64,000 nt of DNA from the NCBI GenBank assembly GCA_013398295.1, contig VZSF01008841.1, forward strand, positions 62,001-126,000. The letters run 5' to 3'. The notes beneath the pieces were generated by a model. It had not been told where the DNA came from. It was given only the letters and a program-made list of their open reading frames with translations, and ran no database searches. This DNA is from Chionis minor (lineage: Eukaryota > Chordata > Aves > Charadriiformes > Chionididae). The position numbers and the translations under genes are program-made. Numbering within the stretch: the first letter of the stretch is position 1; every line of letters begins with the position of its first letter. Below, piece by piece: positions 35,634 through 48,307 of the stretch.

Positions 35634-35911
35634 CTTTGATCCCTCAGCTTTTTTCCTGAGCGTGAGGCAGATGGGATGGGATGGAACACCCTGCTGGGCA
35701 GTTTGGGGTCACCTGTCCTGTCCGCTCCTCCCCGCAGGTGTCACCCCTCCGCGCTTTTCCCCTTCCCACCCCCCAAGGGGGCAAATAACAAAGCTGGTTT
35801 GCCTTGGCTGTTACAGCAGTAACGTCCCATTCCTTGGCATCAACTATAAAGACGGGTCTTACCACTCGGAGAGCCAATGGTTTCTGCACAATATGCTGGT
35901 AATTTCAGCAG
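35634..35911. repeat. Copy A of exact 278-bp duplication
   Basis: Repeated exactly at 35913-36190 with a single N between. Probably overlapping contig ends that were not merged. Confidence 0.9.
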
Positions 35912-35912
35912 N
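35912..35912. other. Single-N join
   Basis: Lone N between the two identical 278-bp copies, the same pattern as at 12636. Confidence 0.9.
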
Positions 35913-36190
35913 CTTTGATCCCTCAGCTTTTTTCCTGAGCGTGAGGCAGATGGGATGGGATGGAACACCCTGCTGGGCAGTTTGGGGTCACCTGTCCTGT
36001 CCGCTCCTCCCCGCAGGTGTCACCCCTCCGCGCTTTTCCCCTTCCCACCCCCCAAGGGGGCAAATAACAAAGCTGGTTTGCCTTGGCTGTTACAGCAGTA
36101 ACGTCCCATTCCTTGGCATCAACTATAAAGACGGGTCTTACCACTCGGAGAGCCAATGGTTTCTGCACAATATGCTGGTAATTTCAGCAG
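35913..36190. repeat. Copy B of exact 278-bp duplication
   Basis: Identical to 35634-35911. The 216-codon open frame that spans both copies is produced by this artefact. Confidence 0.9.
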
Positions 36191-39100
36191 CTAGAAGAGG
36201 CCTAGCTAAAAGTAAAGCTACTGAACAAAATTGGTCCTGTTTTACCTCAAACCAGGAGACAGCGTGTGTGAAGACATGCATGCAAATACATTCTTGTCAT
36301 ATTACACCCTAATTGCTAAGCTCCAAAGTGAATTAAGGAAAATATTAACATACTATCACTGTATTTCTCCACTGATTTTCAAAATCGGATTATGCTTTTT
36401 GGTAAGGACAGAGAACACTCCTTTAAGCCACAGAGGGCAACAAACTACACTGTGTTGTTTCCAAACTTCAGTCTTATGAAGCATATATTCTTTTTTTTAT
36501 CGGTTTTATTCAATCACAGAAGGAAGAAATGGTACGTCACTTCATCTTAGAAATACGTTTAGGCCTCTAATTTCAAACCTATTACTTCGAAGTACTGAGG
36601 GAAAGTTCAGGGAAGAGGTTCTTTATACGAGCTGCAGTTAAATTGGCTCAGTGATTTCATAGCATTCCACCCTCAGAACGAGCAAATTGGGGATGGTTTC
36701 CTTTTTATCTCCCCTTTATATTTTTTCTGCTACGTCTACTATAAATACTTCTAACTGTTGCAAAGACTTAAGTTTATTTGCATTGATGCATCTTGGGTCA
36801 AGAATGAGACCACAATAACCCAATTTCAGCAAAGCATGATAAGCCACAGCCATGCATCAACCAGCACTGCTATAGCTTAGGAACTATCCCAGATCCCCAG
36901 TACATTTTCTTTAAACAATTCTTTGGACAGATAATACCATGTGTCCCTATAGAAAATGCAGGTGGAGAACTGGTACGACAGCTACCGAAAGGGAAAGAAA
37001 AATCTTTCTGTCCGCAGTGGTAACCAGCGCAGCTCTCTATCTATCGAAGAGCACGTTGGAAGCCAAAGGATCCTCTAGGAGTTATTCAACAACTCTGAAT
37101 GATCAAACTACTACTATGAATTTATTAAGTACTCAGCATCGCACCAAGGGAATATGGTTTATAATCTTTTGTTCTAGGCGTGTTATCAGTTAATCTCAAA
37201 ATGACAGCGAGGTTCTCCGTCTCATCTTGAAAAGAAAACAAAAGCTACCTCAATTAAACTCTACCATTCTGCATATATTTGGGTAGATTGTTATGGAAAA
37301 GAGGTAAGTTCTGAAAGACAGATGAACATATATATTGTAATCACACTATGGCAAGGGTATACTGAATTTAAATATCTATGTAAGACTTCTGGATACCAAT
37401 ACATTTAAAAATGCATTTTAACTGCAAGTCTATGTAATCTGTCTAGTTATATATTTAAGCTCTCTCCTTGATTAAGTTAAAAAGGGGCGCTAATCTGTAA
37501 CTGGCTTCTTTATGTGCAACTTCAATTTAAATGAGATCTGCTAGTTTCTATCTTTCTTTGCACTCTTTCTTGTGCAATATAAAGTATATCTGAAAAAATA
37601 AAAAAACAACACAAAGTTGATTTAGAGTTTCAAGTTCCACCTTTTTAAAAAAACACCATTTACATTTTGACAAGGAATAAAAATGCTAGCAATCAGAAGC
37701 TTACTAGGACACATGAAGGATGTATATCATAGCCAATCATGACTCAGAAGTTTTTCAAGTATTTATTCAGTGTTCATAAGCAGGCAATTATTGTCACAAA
37801 CTTATCTGTATCCAAAATAGCTCTTTTCTAGAACGCAGTTTTCTTATTACTTCATTGTGAGGCCCTCTGTGTATGTGGCACCTCAGTTGTGTTCCTGACT
37901 TATTATTAATCAAACAAATCACATCTCGCCATGAAGAAAAAATAAATTTCCTCGGATGGAGACTGCCGTTTCATTAGTTTGGCTTTCTTTTATACAATGT
38001 GTAATCATCTACCTTCTTTCACCATATGACCCGCTGTCAAAATGGTGAATTTAAATCTTGTAATTACACTGGATTGTAGAAGAAGGTCTGGTTAAGATAT
38101 TCAGATTTGTCCTACTAGTCCCACTTGTACTGATTTTCCAAGAACTGGTGACATATTTGTAAGCAGTGTTAACTGTCCTTCACATTAAATTACACTGCGT
38201 ATTTGCTACTGATGTCTTAACATCTCTCATACGTATCAACTATCAAATGATAGAAGTTAACTTACCTATCAAATCTAGCATCTCTCAAATTAAGACAATG
38301 AAGGGTTTGGAGAGAGTGCTATCCACTTCTTTCAGAAAATACGACTGTATTGCACCTGAGGGCCAGGTAAAATAGCCTTTGAGAGACAGATGAAAAATTC
38401 TAAACCCCTCACAAAGCACTACGGAAAACAGGAAGAATAAAAAGTATCAGCTGCTATTTCTGGGGAAAAAGAAACTTCCTATCAGGATGGGATTAAGTTT
38501 TTTTTTGAAGTTGTTAGACCCATGCCTTCAACACACTTGCTGCTATAGCCTTAAAGCTGTGTGATGCATCACAACGAGCAGCCTGGAGCGGAGCAGAGAC
38601 GGAGTGCTCGAAAGTGGAGCCCTCATCTCCAGAACTTGCGGGAAGCTAAACAAAGTCATGAAAAGCCACGTGTCACCACTGCTGTGGTCACCCGTGGGTT
38701 CTTCCCTGAAATCTTTTACTGGATCTTGTTAGGTGTCTTGTTCTGTTAAGGTGGTGATGGTTGGAAGTGCTGCTGACTGCTGCTGATACTGTCATCACCC
38801 CCTTCCTCAGGAAAACAATCGTATTGCTGCTGCTGCTTTATGTCAGTCAAAAGCCAAACGAGCCCCCTCCTTCCTGCAGACACAGTTGCAGTCCCATCAG
38901 TGACTTTCCAGAGCTCTCCAGAGAAAAGAAATTGCAGGCTGTTCACAGCAGCCATGATGGGAAGGAGGCTGAACCAGAGTTACAATTCTTTTCCTTTTAG
39001 ATGTGTTGGGTTTGATTTTCTAGTGCCTGGATGTGCATATAAAGGCCACGCGTGTTAAGGTGTTAAAATGAAGCCATTGTATGTTTTTAAACCTGATACT

Positions 39101-42100
39101 CATAACCTGACCTTATCTAATGTTAATACTTTATTTTTAAAAATGAGATAAATACAAATACGCATTTTTAAAAGCTTTAAGGACCAATAAATTATCAAAA
39201 AAAGACAAAAAGAAGTAATATAAAGATTTGTCTTGGTTCATCAAATCATTCTTAAATAAGCACAAATGGACTGAAGACATCTTGTAATGTCCCACATATT
39301 TAGGCTAGACTTTCGCTGTGGTAATATTCTCCCTTAGAAATTTAATTCTATCGTATTTCACCTTCACTGGAAACAGACCAGGTTCCTTGTTATGAAGGGG
39401 TTTCTTCTCTATGGAGAGCGATGGTAAATATACACACAAAACGTATCGCAAAATATATTTGAGAGACGGGAATCTTCTGAAGGACCTGTTAAGGTCAGGA
39501 ATTCGAATCTGCTCTCTGTGGTTAAGGGAGCAATTTAGTCTTTCTGCAACTTCAGAACAATGTTTTCTGAGAAATTAATGTTTCCTCTGAAATGTCTCAA
39601 AAAGAAAATAATATGCAGTAGCAAAACAGAAACCAATTCTTTACATCTAATCAGGAGCATCCTCAAAACATAATGTAACCACAGCTAGACTACTCTCTAT
39701 AGCAGATGCTCATGTAGTCGCCTTCATCAGCAAAACGCTTTTTTTTTGCAAAACCAACCATGACTTCTAAATTAACTCTTCTTCCCCCTCCTCACCCCCC
39801 CCTTTCATTTATGAATATCCTGGTTGTCCATAATTTATTGCCTTAATAATTCATCATATTGCTTTAAATCCTATGAAACAAGATTTAGACCTGATTACCT
39901 GGAATAACACCTACAGATGTCCTGGGATTAAACAGTCAAATGCGTAGTACTTTTATTGATGTTGCAATAAAAGCCTTTCTAAAGTGGAATAAACCAGCTC
40001 AAGAGAAAAAAATAGCTACCCGTTGCGTACCTTCTAGCCATTTATTATATGAGTAAAAGAATACGTCTACCTCTCATTTACAACTACTTTAACCTCAAGG
40101 ATTCTTTAAAAAGATCAAAACCAACCAAACAACAACCCCCCCTTTCTCTTATTTGCATAGGAACAAACCAACACTGCAGAATACTGTGATAAATTCATGC
40201 CTGTGAAACAAAAGAAAAAACCTTTTTTGCCCATGTTACGATTTTTATTGTTCCCTCAAAGACCTTTTCTCTGCTTCCTATCACAAAACATTGCAAAAGT
40301 ATTTTTCAGGCAATCCTCTCCTTTGCCTTATGCTAGAGATTCTCCCACAATTCACTGGTCTGTAGAGTGAACCCTACGCCCAGCGGCAATAAGCTACCTG
40401 ATGATATATGTGGGCAACAAGAAGGGATGTCAGAAAGATGGTCAGGTTGAGGTTTACAGTTTCTCTCACAAATACTGGGGGTCAAATGCCACCGCCCCAG
40501 TAATCAACAATGCTTTGTCTTTTACACTTACTTAGTCATGATCATACTCACGTGCTTATTCAAAATTCTACATAAACTTCTGTTGTACTACTGTGGGGAC
40601 AGACCTTCACAAGGTGGTAGTCATCTGCACGTTATGCCTACACGTACACCTAGGAAGCAAAAGTACACCCAACGCAAGTGCTTGACAGCTGAAGTTTGTG
40701 AAACAATGACACACTCACAAAAATATCCAAAGCGGGTAAAAAAAGAACGGGTTATTGATTAGCTTGCATAGATTTTGTAATTCAAAGATACTGAGTTTTA
40801 CCTGTCATACCCTGTAATAGAAAAGAATGAAGAAAAAGTGGGTCAATGAATCATTACGCATTTTTTATAATTCATAATTGCACCACAGTCTGATGTTGTG
40901 AAAGCTGGCACAGAAAGTGAAACACAAAGAGCTGGTAACAAAGCTGAGAGATGAGATTGGGTAGTTTGGCATTTCATTAAAATATATTTTGCTAAAACCC
41001 TTAAATACTTAAGCGGCTATTTAACACAAATGACAAAACCACTTCCAGTAATTAGCGTGTTTACATTGTGGTTGCATGGAAGGAATAACATTTTACAATA
41101 ATTTCCTTGTGAGAGGGTAATTTCTCACTCTTCAATTCCAGCTGCATCACAGATTTAATAGATACGTTTTTGACTGTTAAAAACTTAACTTTTACTAATG
41201 GTGAATTTACCACTGAAACACAGAAAGCCACTGCACCAGACATTTACACAGATGAAAAGTTACAAGGTAAAATCTATTACACATTTTTCCTACTCTGAAC
41301 TGATGCTAGGGGCTGTAACAGCCTGCCTTATTCCCAGTGGGGTTTTCATCATACACGTGGCTGGCAAATGTTTTAGGACATGAAATCTTTTACAAAACCA
41401 TGAATTTAATTGTCACAGATCCAAGGTTCTTCTGACTCCTTAGCAGTCCTGAGAGGCAGCCCACTCCAATTTCAAGCCACCAACCATAACCTTCTTAAGC
41501 TCGCTCCCACCAGACAGAGGATCTGGGTTACAATTCTCTTTTACTACTGCAGCAAACCTGACACTAGTTCAGCATTTGCGATTCTCGCCCCTGTAAGAGA
41601 CAACAGCCTTGACTGGTAATAATAACTCAATCGACTTTCCCAAAATAGAGCACCAGCTATTTAGGACAAGCCCACGACACAGAAAACATGTAAATCATCC
41701 TACGTGCTCTGCGAAGTTTACCTAGTACTATCCATTTGCCGCTTAGAATTCTATCAGGCCTAGAAAAAATAGCAAATAACACACTCTTGGTTCCCACCCG
41801 TGTGTCTCGGTTTCATGTCATTTCTTGATTTAATACCCTCACTTTTACCAGACTATTTTATGCAATGCTTCACTCTTAATTTCAAGGCTTTCTTTATCTG
41901 GCTCATAGCAGGTAGCACCAGGGCTAGAGTCCCGCTAGGGTCCATCAGTTTGGGATTTCAATTTGTTAGGCCCATCTTCTTGCCCACACAAAGATTTTAC
42001 TGTTTGTGCAGGAGCTAAGCCAAAGGAACCAAAATACAATCTCCGGTCCATCTAAACCTTTACAAACCTGATACAGTAAACTCGAAGATACAATCATCCC

Positions 42101-42385
42101 TATCACATCGAGACAAATGTTGTTATGCAACCTGCACCTGCACTTTACGTGTTTCTACAATGTCACTTCCATTATTCTCCACTTGGATGCTCAGCCAGCC
42201 CTGAAACGCATAGGATTTGATCTTCTTTTCCAAAAGAATACGACGACACATACCCAAGTCCAGATTTAAAATTGTAGTTTTAGTGGGGAGAAGCCTACTC
42301 CACAAACAAACAGAGCAGATTTCTTTCAAATAAGTGTAAATAATTTCTTGGTTCACATGCTTTTGCTCTCCAATAGCACCAATAT
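36191..42385. other. Unassigned AT-rich DNA
   Basis: No gene supported. A moderately GC-rich patch at 38.55-39.0 kb has CAG/CTG-type repeats (a Gln-rich minus-strand frame of 69 codons) but no recognisable domain. The rest is AT-rich with short homopolymers. Confidence 0.45.
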
Positions 42386-42478
42386 GGAGGGGGGACAGAA
42401 AGGGAGAAAGAAGGAAGGGCAAGAGATAGGGGAGAGGGAAAGGGGAAAAAGAAAGAGGGAGGGAGAGAAAGAGAGAAG
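42386..42478 (+). repeat. Polypurine (GA-rich) tract
   Basis: About 93 bp on the plus strand consist almost entirely of A and G with three pyrimidine interruptions. Long homopurine tracts of this kind can form intramolecular triplex (H-DNA). Translated Arg/Lys/Glu-rich frames here are artefacts. Confidence 0.9.
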
Positions 42479-45400
42479 CCACAGTTCCCATAAAATAAAA
42501 AGCCTGACACCTTACAGCAACCACACACAAGACAAACCATCCACAACAGTGGGACAAAGAAGCAGGCTTCAGAGTTTATATTAATTGGCATGGCAATTAA
42601 TAAGACATATAGCACATGGTAAAATCAGTTCTGCCATCTGTGTCAACTGTCCCTAAGTGGAAGGACTGCACATTTGCCATGTTCATCAGCATTAAGATGG
42701 CTGCTCCATGCCAAGTCTTATTTTATTAGTTCCTGCTAGTTCCAATGCTAAAAATCTACCAGCATTTCTATTTAAAGCTTCTCATAACGCTACCAAAAAC
42801 TCCAAATAAAAATAATAAAAAAGCATAGCGCTGGAACTTGTGGCCAACCATATTGCCTTCAGGGCAATTAATATCCTATGTTGTGTTTACAAATTGATTT
42901 TCATAATTATTTAAAAATTATTACATTTGTTAAAATGCTGCATATAATATAGGTTACTCTGTAAGACTGGCAGAAGTACGGAGTGGCTTCTCTGAAGGTT
43001 ATTTAAGGTTTGAGACAGAAAAAAGTTTAATACACTTGAATTCAAGATGAACATCAAGATCATGATAGGAAAAAAAAAAAAAGTACCTTGTTTGTCTTTT
43101 AAATTGCTAAATAATTGCAGGGTTTTGTCTATAGGCTTCTTTCCTCTACATCTTCAGATATCCTGTACCACTAATGCCTCCAGCCAAAGAGAGCGGTTAT
43201 ATCCAGTACAATCAGCCACACTATTTGATAAACACGAATCTGAATTATTTCCAATTGCCAAGATCCAACTGTTCGGCGTGACATTCACGTCTGCCCTCTC
43301 CTTGCTTGATGGTGAACCACAGGAAAATGGCTGGTGTCCACCTCCAAGAAAGGCAGGAGTGCGCGCGACAGCTGCAGGACAGGAGGTTGTTTCGCAGGTC
43401 GGCGCCGTACCATGCGATGTACGTACACGAGTCCTCCTGTGGTCACTACCAACTGCTCCTCTTCCACATCCTCCACTTAGGGCATTGGGTATGTATCTAC
43501 ACCCATCTATACCATCTACACCATCGGTGGGTCTATGTTCTTTTGTAAATCCATATCTGTCTGTGCCATTGTAGCAGTGCTATCTCAGTAATACTGGTTA
43601 CGTGGAGACAAATTTATTAAGATTTTCACAGTAGCCTCTGTATCTCAGGAATCATGAGGCAATTGATTTTCCTGCTGCATTTATTAGCGTGATAGCAAGA
43701 GCTTCATATAAAACTCCCTCACACCGGGAGCAAAACAAACCTCTGGGAAAGCACAAGAGAGCTGATTTAGTTTCATGAGTGAAAAGCTACTTTTGTGGGA
43801 GCTGCTGTAGAACTTCCCACTTAATGAGTCACACAGCAGTCACAGGGACTTGTCATAGAATTTACTTCTACAAACACCAAAGGACAACTGTCTTTAAATC
43901 AGACACGTTAAATGCACTACATCTCCTCTTCAAAAGCAGTTATGCTCTGTAACACCTACACATCCGGAATAAATTAGCTTTCTTATTCAATGGTGTCAAC
44001 AACGGTAAGCCCCAGAGAAAAAGTGAGAAAAATTAATGCTAGCCTCTGCCAAATTACTTATTAAATACTCTTTCTTACAGATGCTTCCCTTATTGAAAGT
44101 CTGTTTGGTGCCATACAAAATAAGGAATAATGCAGAGCCTCTAATAAGGTATTGATGCCACTGAGCAATAATTTGGAAATTGCCCTTAATTTTTACTTAC
44201 TGTTCACTGAAGCAATGTTCAATAATACTACATAAAAGAGGAAAATATATTATCTACTGAACTTTCCCTGCACAAAGCCTACTGCTGAACACCTTAGAAG
44301 AACCTAATCTAAGGTCACAAAGGTGACTCTGCTATTCCATATTGAACTGCTGACCACCCCATTGAGACCGTCAATAAAAGTATCTAATAGCGTCAGCCGT
44401 GACACTGGTTTTGTGTCGCAGGCATCTGCCCAGTACCAGCTGGATAGAAAACATCAACTCATTTCATACATCCAACTGAAGAGCTGTCATCTGGTAACAA
44501 ATTTTTATTACTACCAAGAGTGTATTTGAATTCAAAGTAATGACCTGGAAGTACAAAATTCCATATTCTGTAATCCCACAAGCCGTGCAATTCTCCCTCT
44601 TAAATTACTATTGAATATCTATATGGCTTTCTCTGATGTTCCTGTCTTAATATAATGCTATAAACAAACTTCCTTAGTGAGCAGGGTGTTGGGAAGATTT
44701 ACAGTTCTTTTTCACAGGACTGCAGGTAAATTTACTTTACCCAATATATCCCTTTAGATATATCCATCTATTTTGCTCAGAACATGATTCTTAAAAGACA
44801 ACTTAGCAAATTCTTCCGCATCAGACAGAAGTCACCCTAAGTGCTGCAAAGATGACAAGGTGTCCCGCGTGACCTTAATCAGATGTTTAACTGTAGTATA
44901 AAAGTGCGAACTGAACGTAGAGCCACTATCACAACTACCTTTTTTAAATGTCAAGGAGACAAATGTTGTTGCTTAGGCCTGTTTCTTAACCAGACTGACA
45001 CCCAAGTCTCCTGGATTTCATTCAGTGAGAGAGGATTGGAGCAACATACTGAACCAAAGCAGCGTTGGCTCACCAAAATCTCAATGTCCTATTTGAGAAA
45101 GCTCTGGGCACCCTGTAGTGACAATGCCGTCAACGTGAACGGTCTATGAGTTTTTATAGATAGGTATCGTACATGTGTGTTACTGAATACAGGGTACATT
45201 CATCTTACAGTAAGGCATCATGGCCAAGGGCACTAGCCTTCCCCTGGCCTTACCCTTCTCTTGTATACAGACAACCCCAAACAGCTCCTTCTCTCATGTC
45301 TGATGTCTCATGTACACATGCACGGCTCTATCATCAATCTCACTAACTAGAATAGGCAAATTATTCAATCTATCTCAAATCCTTGTATACTAGCTGTGAG

Positions 45401-48229
45401 TTAATAAAGCAACTTGGTTTTATAAAGCATTTCTTCTGAATATTTGGCCTCCGGCTTTACAGTTATAGACAAGACATCTAATAATGCGATTCTTCTTTCC
45501 ACATACGCCCAAGCACATAACCGCGCTTATTAGCTTTCAACATTATAAAATCAAATTGCCCGAAGTTCCAACTTTCTTCTTTTGTAAATAAAAACAAGTT
45601 GCAGAAAGAGAACATTAATTTTGGCACGATCGCAACCCAATTAAGCCTCCATTTCATTCGAGTTCAGAAAGCAGCCAAAAATAATCTAATTGAACTACAT
45701 CAAAATTGGACTTATTTTTCTGCGGTGGTGAGAATGACATTAGAATGGTTTTAAAATATCCAGATAACTAAACAAGATTAAAAAGCCGAACTTTACAACC
45801 TAGGCAGAGACCATGAGGAAACACAGAAATGCCAGAAATGCCAAACTTGAAGGATCCCTTACTCTATGGTTATGTGGAGGCACTAAGTGAACGAGCAGAG
45901 GAAATCATTGACTAGCAGTCAGTTTCAAGAATGGCAGAAAGTAAAGAAGAACTCTTCAGGCAGCCACAAACATCACCTTAATGAGGAGAGAGGCAGGACC
46001 CTTCAGCCTCTGTGAGGATAAGCCAGTGGACAGAAGAACTGTAAACTCTCAGTGACTTCTAAACTTCTAGAGGACTTCAAACATGGATGGAGAATGGTCC
46101 TTCTGGAATATAACAGCAAACCACAAATTTTATGCGTATGCGTAAAGCGAATCCAACTTTTGGAGCTGCTGGTAATTGAAACACAGAGAAAACAATCATG
46201 AAACCAAGGAAGACGCGTGGGTGAAATAAAACAGACTTATCTGTCAGTTTTGATCATTGTCCAGAAGCTGGAAAAGAAAACTGCCCGTGACTCTCCACAG
46301 ATACACTAGAACTCTAATACCTGGCAAAGAGAAGTTTTCTTGGGCAACACAAGTAGGCACCAAATAGGTAACAGAGGGAGGCTGCTGAAACTTCAGGGGA
46401 GAAAAAAAGCTTTTCTGCAAAATTAACAAGACTGGACTAGAATAAAGCTATATTTAGGAGGAAAACAAGAGAGGTTTTTTCAAAAAAAAGATCAGCTGAT
46501 TGTTCTTAAACCAACTAAATCTACCAGCAGAAGCAATGCAAACTGTGACACAGTTTTCTACTGAGTGCAAACTAGATCAAAGGTGGTCTATTCAATGTTA
46601 ATATGAAAGTATTAGTAATAAAATACTTTTTATTTGTAAAAAAAGATTATCACCTGTAAAGGAGGTTTAACCTTTTTCACTTATCTTTGGTAATATAAGG
46701 ACCAGAAAGTACTGCAACAACCTTATTTTATGTATCTATATGATTCCTTCTCACATATGTATATAAAAAATCCTTACATGTATACATACATATCTATGTA
46801 GGAAATCTTTATGTTAATGAATAAGAGTGATCCTGTAGTAACTGAAAAAGTAACATGAAAGTAGACAAACAGGAGAAAAGAGAAGTCAAACTGAACAATG
46901 CAGAACCTAGATGAGATACCTGCTCTGACTGTTCTGAGCGAGTTTTTTTTGTTACCGTATGTAAAAAGAATGATTGAACATTTTGCAACAGCTGCCTTGT
47001 TAAAGATTCAGCATCCCCAGCCCTTTCACTAATGTGCAAAGGTAACAGTGTTAATCTCTCAAGAATTCTCCCTAGTGATACTTCAGAATTGATATTCCTG
47101 ACATTCGCAATTTTATATAAAACAAAGTGGGAAAGGAAACAGAAACACTTAAGAGAAGCTACGAAAATAAGAGGAGCCTTTCTCTAGTTGATAAATGCAT
47201 TCAGTAGCACATTTCTTAATGTAATCCCTCTGCAGACAGTAGAAGAAAGCCACGGCAAAACTTTTTTTAAATAGACGAAACATGATTCATTTTATCTTGA
47301 AATTACATAACGTGAATGCAAATTCATCAGTATCCTTAGACAACTGGAAAGTTGACAAAGTGACTCTTAAAAGTCTGAAGACATCAAAACTGTTAAGCTG
47401 TCCTTTGTTACACTGGCTGTAACCCGTAATATTTCTCAAAACCAACATGAAAAAAGCCATAGACATTTATATCCATTAAATGAAAAAGCCATGGTAGAGC
47501 TTTGAGAGTACATTGGTTATACTGGAATCAATAGGTTACTTGTTCAATAGAGGGCATACATTACTTTTACTCCAAGACAGATACACTGGAAGTTATGTTT
47601 TGCCTCTGTCATTGAACAGCTCTTTCTCATCCAAGCTTTTGTTAGTCTTTCCTTCTACAAAGTAATGAGACTAGGACTTTTGATGACTAAAGGGAGCCTT
47701 TATTTTTCAGAAAAATGTCTGTTTCTCATCTGACATAAAACACCACTTAAGGACGAAGCAATGGTATGAAAGGTGCGATAGAAGCAAAATGCAAGGGGAA
47801 AAAAAGAAATTACAGGGTAGTCCCTGTTTCTTTAAGGTGTACAACATTTAACTCTGTTTCCTGACAGACTGGAAAAAACTGCAGGTAGACAGAAAAGGGT
47901 TGAGAGAAAGCAAGTGCACTAGCTAAGAAAGGCCTAGAAGCTAGATGGCAGTGGCAGTATAGACAAAAAGATCAGTTTTAAGCTGGAGGAAAATAAGAAA
48001 GAGACTCTCTCTTACATCTACCAGCACCCCCCACTCCTTTGCCACTTCTCCCCCTTCTCCCAGAAGGAAAACATGTGTCTTAGCTCTTCATAACAACATC
48101 AGGGAATTTGGATGTTTTTTTGTGTGAGTACAGAATCTGGTTTTGGCACACAGAATCTTTGATGAGGGCTGAAACACTGACATGAGTATAAAAGCTATCG
48201 ACAACATAATGTTCTGACATAACTGCAGC
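42479..48229. other. Unassigned DNA with a small CpG cluster and a possible conserved block
   Basis: No gene supported. A dense CpG patch lies at 43364-43430 and a possible conserved noncoding block at 45480-45740, both discussed as findings. Weak CR1-like phrases near 44.3-45.1 kb were too diverged to annotate. Confidence 0.4.
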
Positions 48230-48307
48230 TAGAAAGCAAAAAAAAAAAGGGGGGGGGAACAGAAAGAAAAGGCAAGGGAGAAAGAAAAAAAAAGGAAACA
48301 AAAAAAG
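48230..48307 (+). repeat. Polypurine A/G tract with G9 run
   Basis: A run of about eleven A then nine G, followed by A/G-rich sequence interrupted by a few C. Low complexity. Confidence 0.85.

Larger units (their letters stand above)
35331..36189 (-). mobile_element. LTR-like ERV element, minus strand (LTR 4), with internal assembly duplication
   Basis: On the minus strand the element ends CGAACCACGACA, typical of avian LTR ends. The plus-strand blocks CTCCCACCCACCTCCCTTCC, GGATCTGGAATCCTCCTTGG, GTGAGGCAGATGGGATGGGA and GTCACCTGTCCTGTCCGCTC match, from memory, an LTR family common in birds. It is a different family from LTRs 1-3. After removing the duplicated 278 bp it would be about 580 bp long. 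No target-site duplication could be identified and the 5' boundary is approximate. No retroviral genes adjoin it. Confidence 0.6.

Noticed and set aside
35662..36312. 216-codon plus-strand open frame, the longest in the window
   Set aside because: It spans the exact 278-bp duplication and single N inside LTR 4, so it is an assembly product.
44300..45150. CR1-like phrases in a moderately structured stretch
   Set aside because: Resemblance was limited to short words in no consistent order, so no element was annotated.
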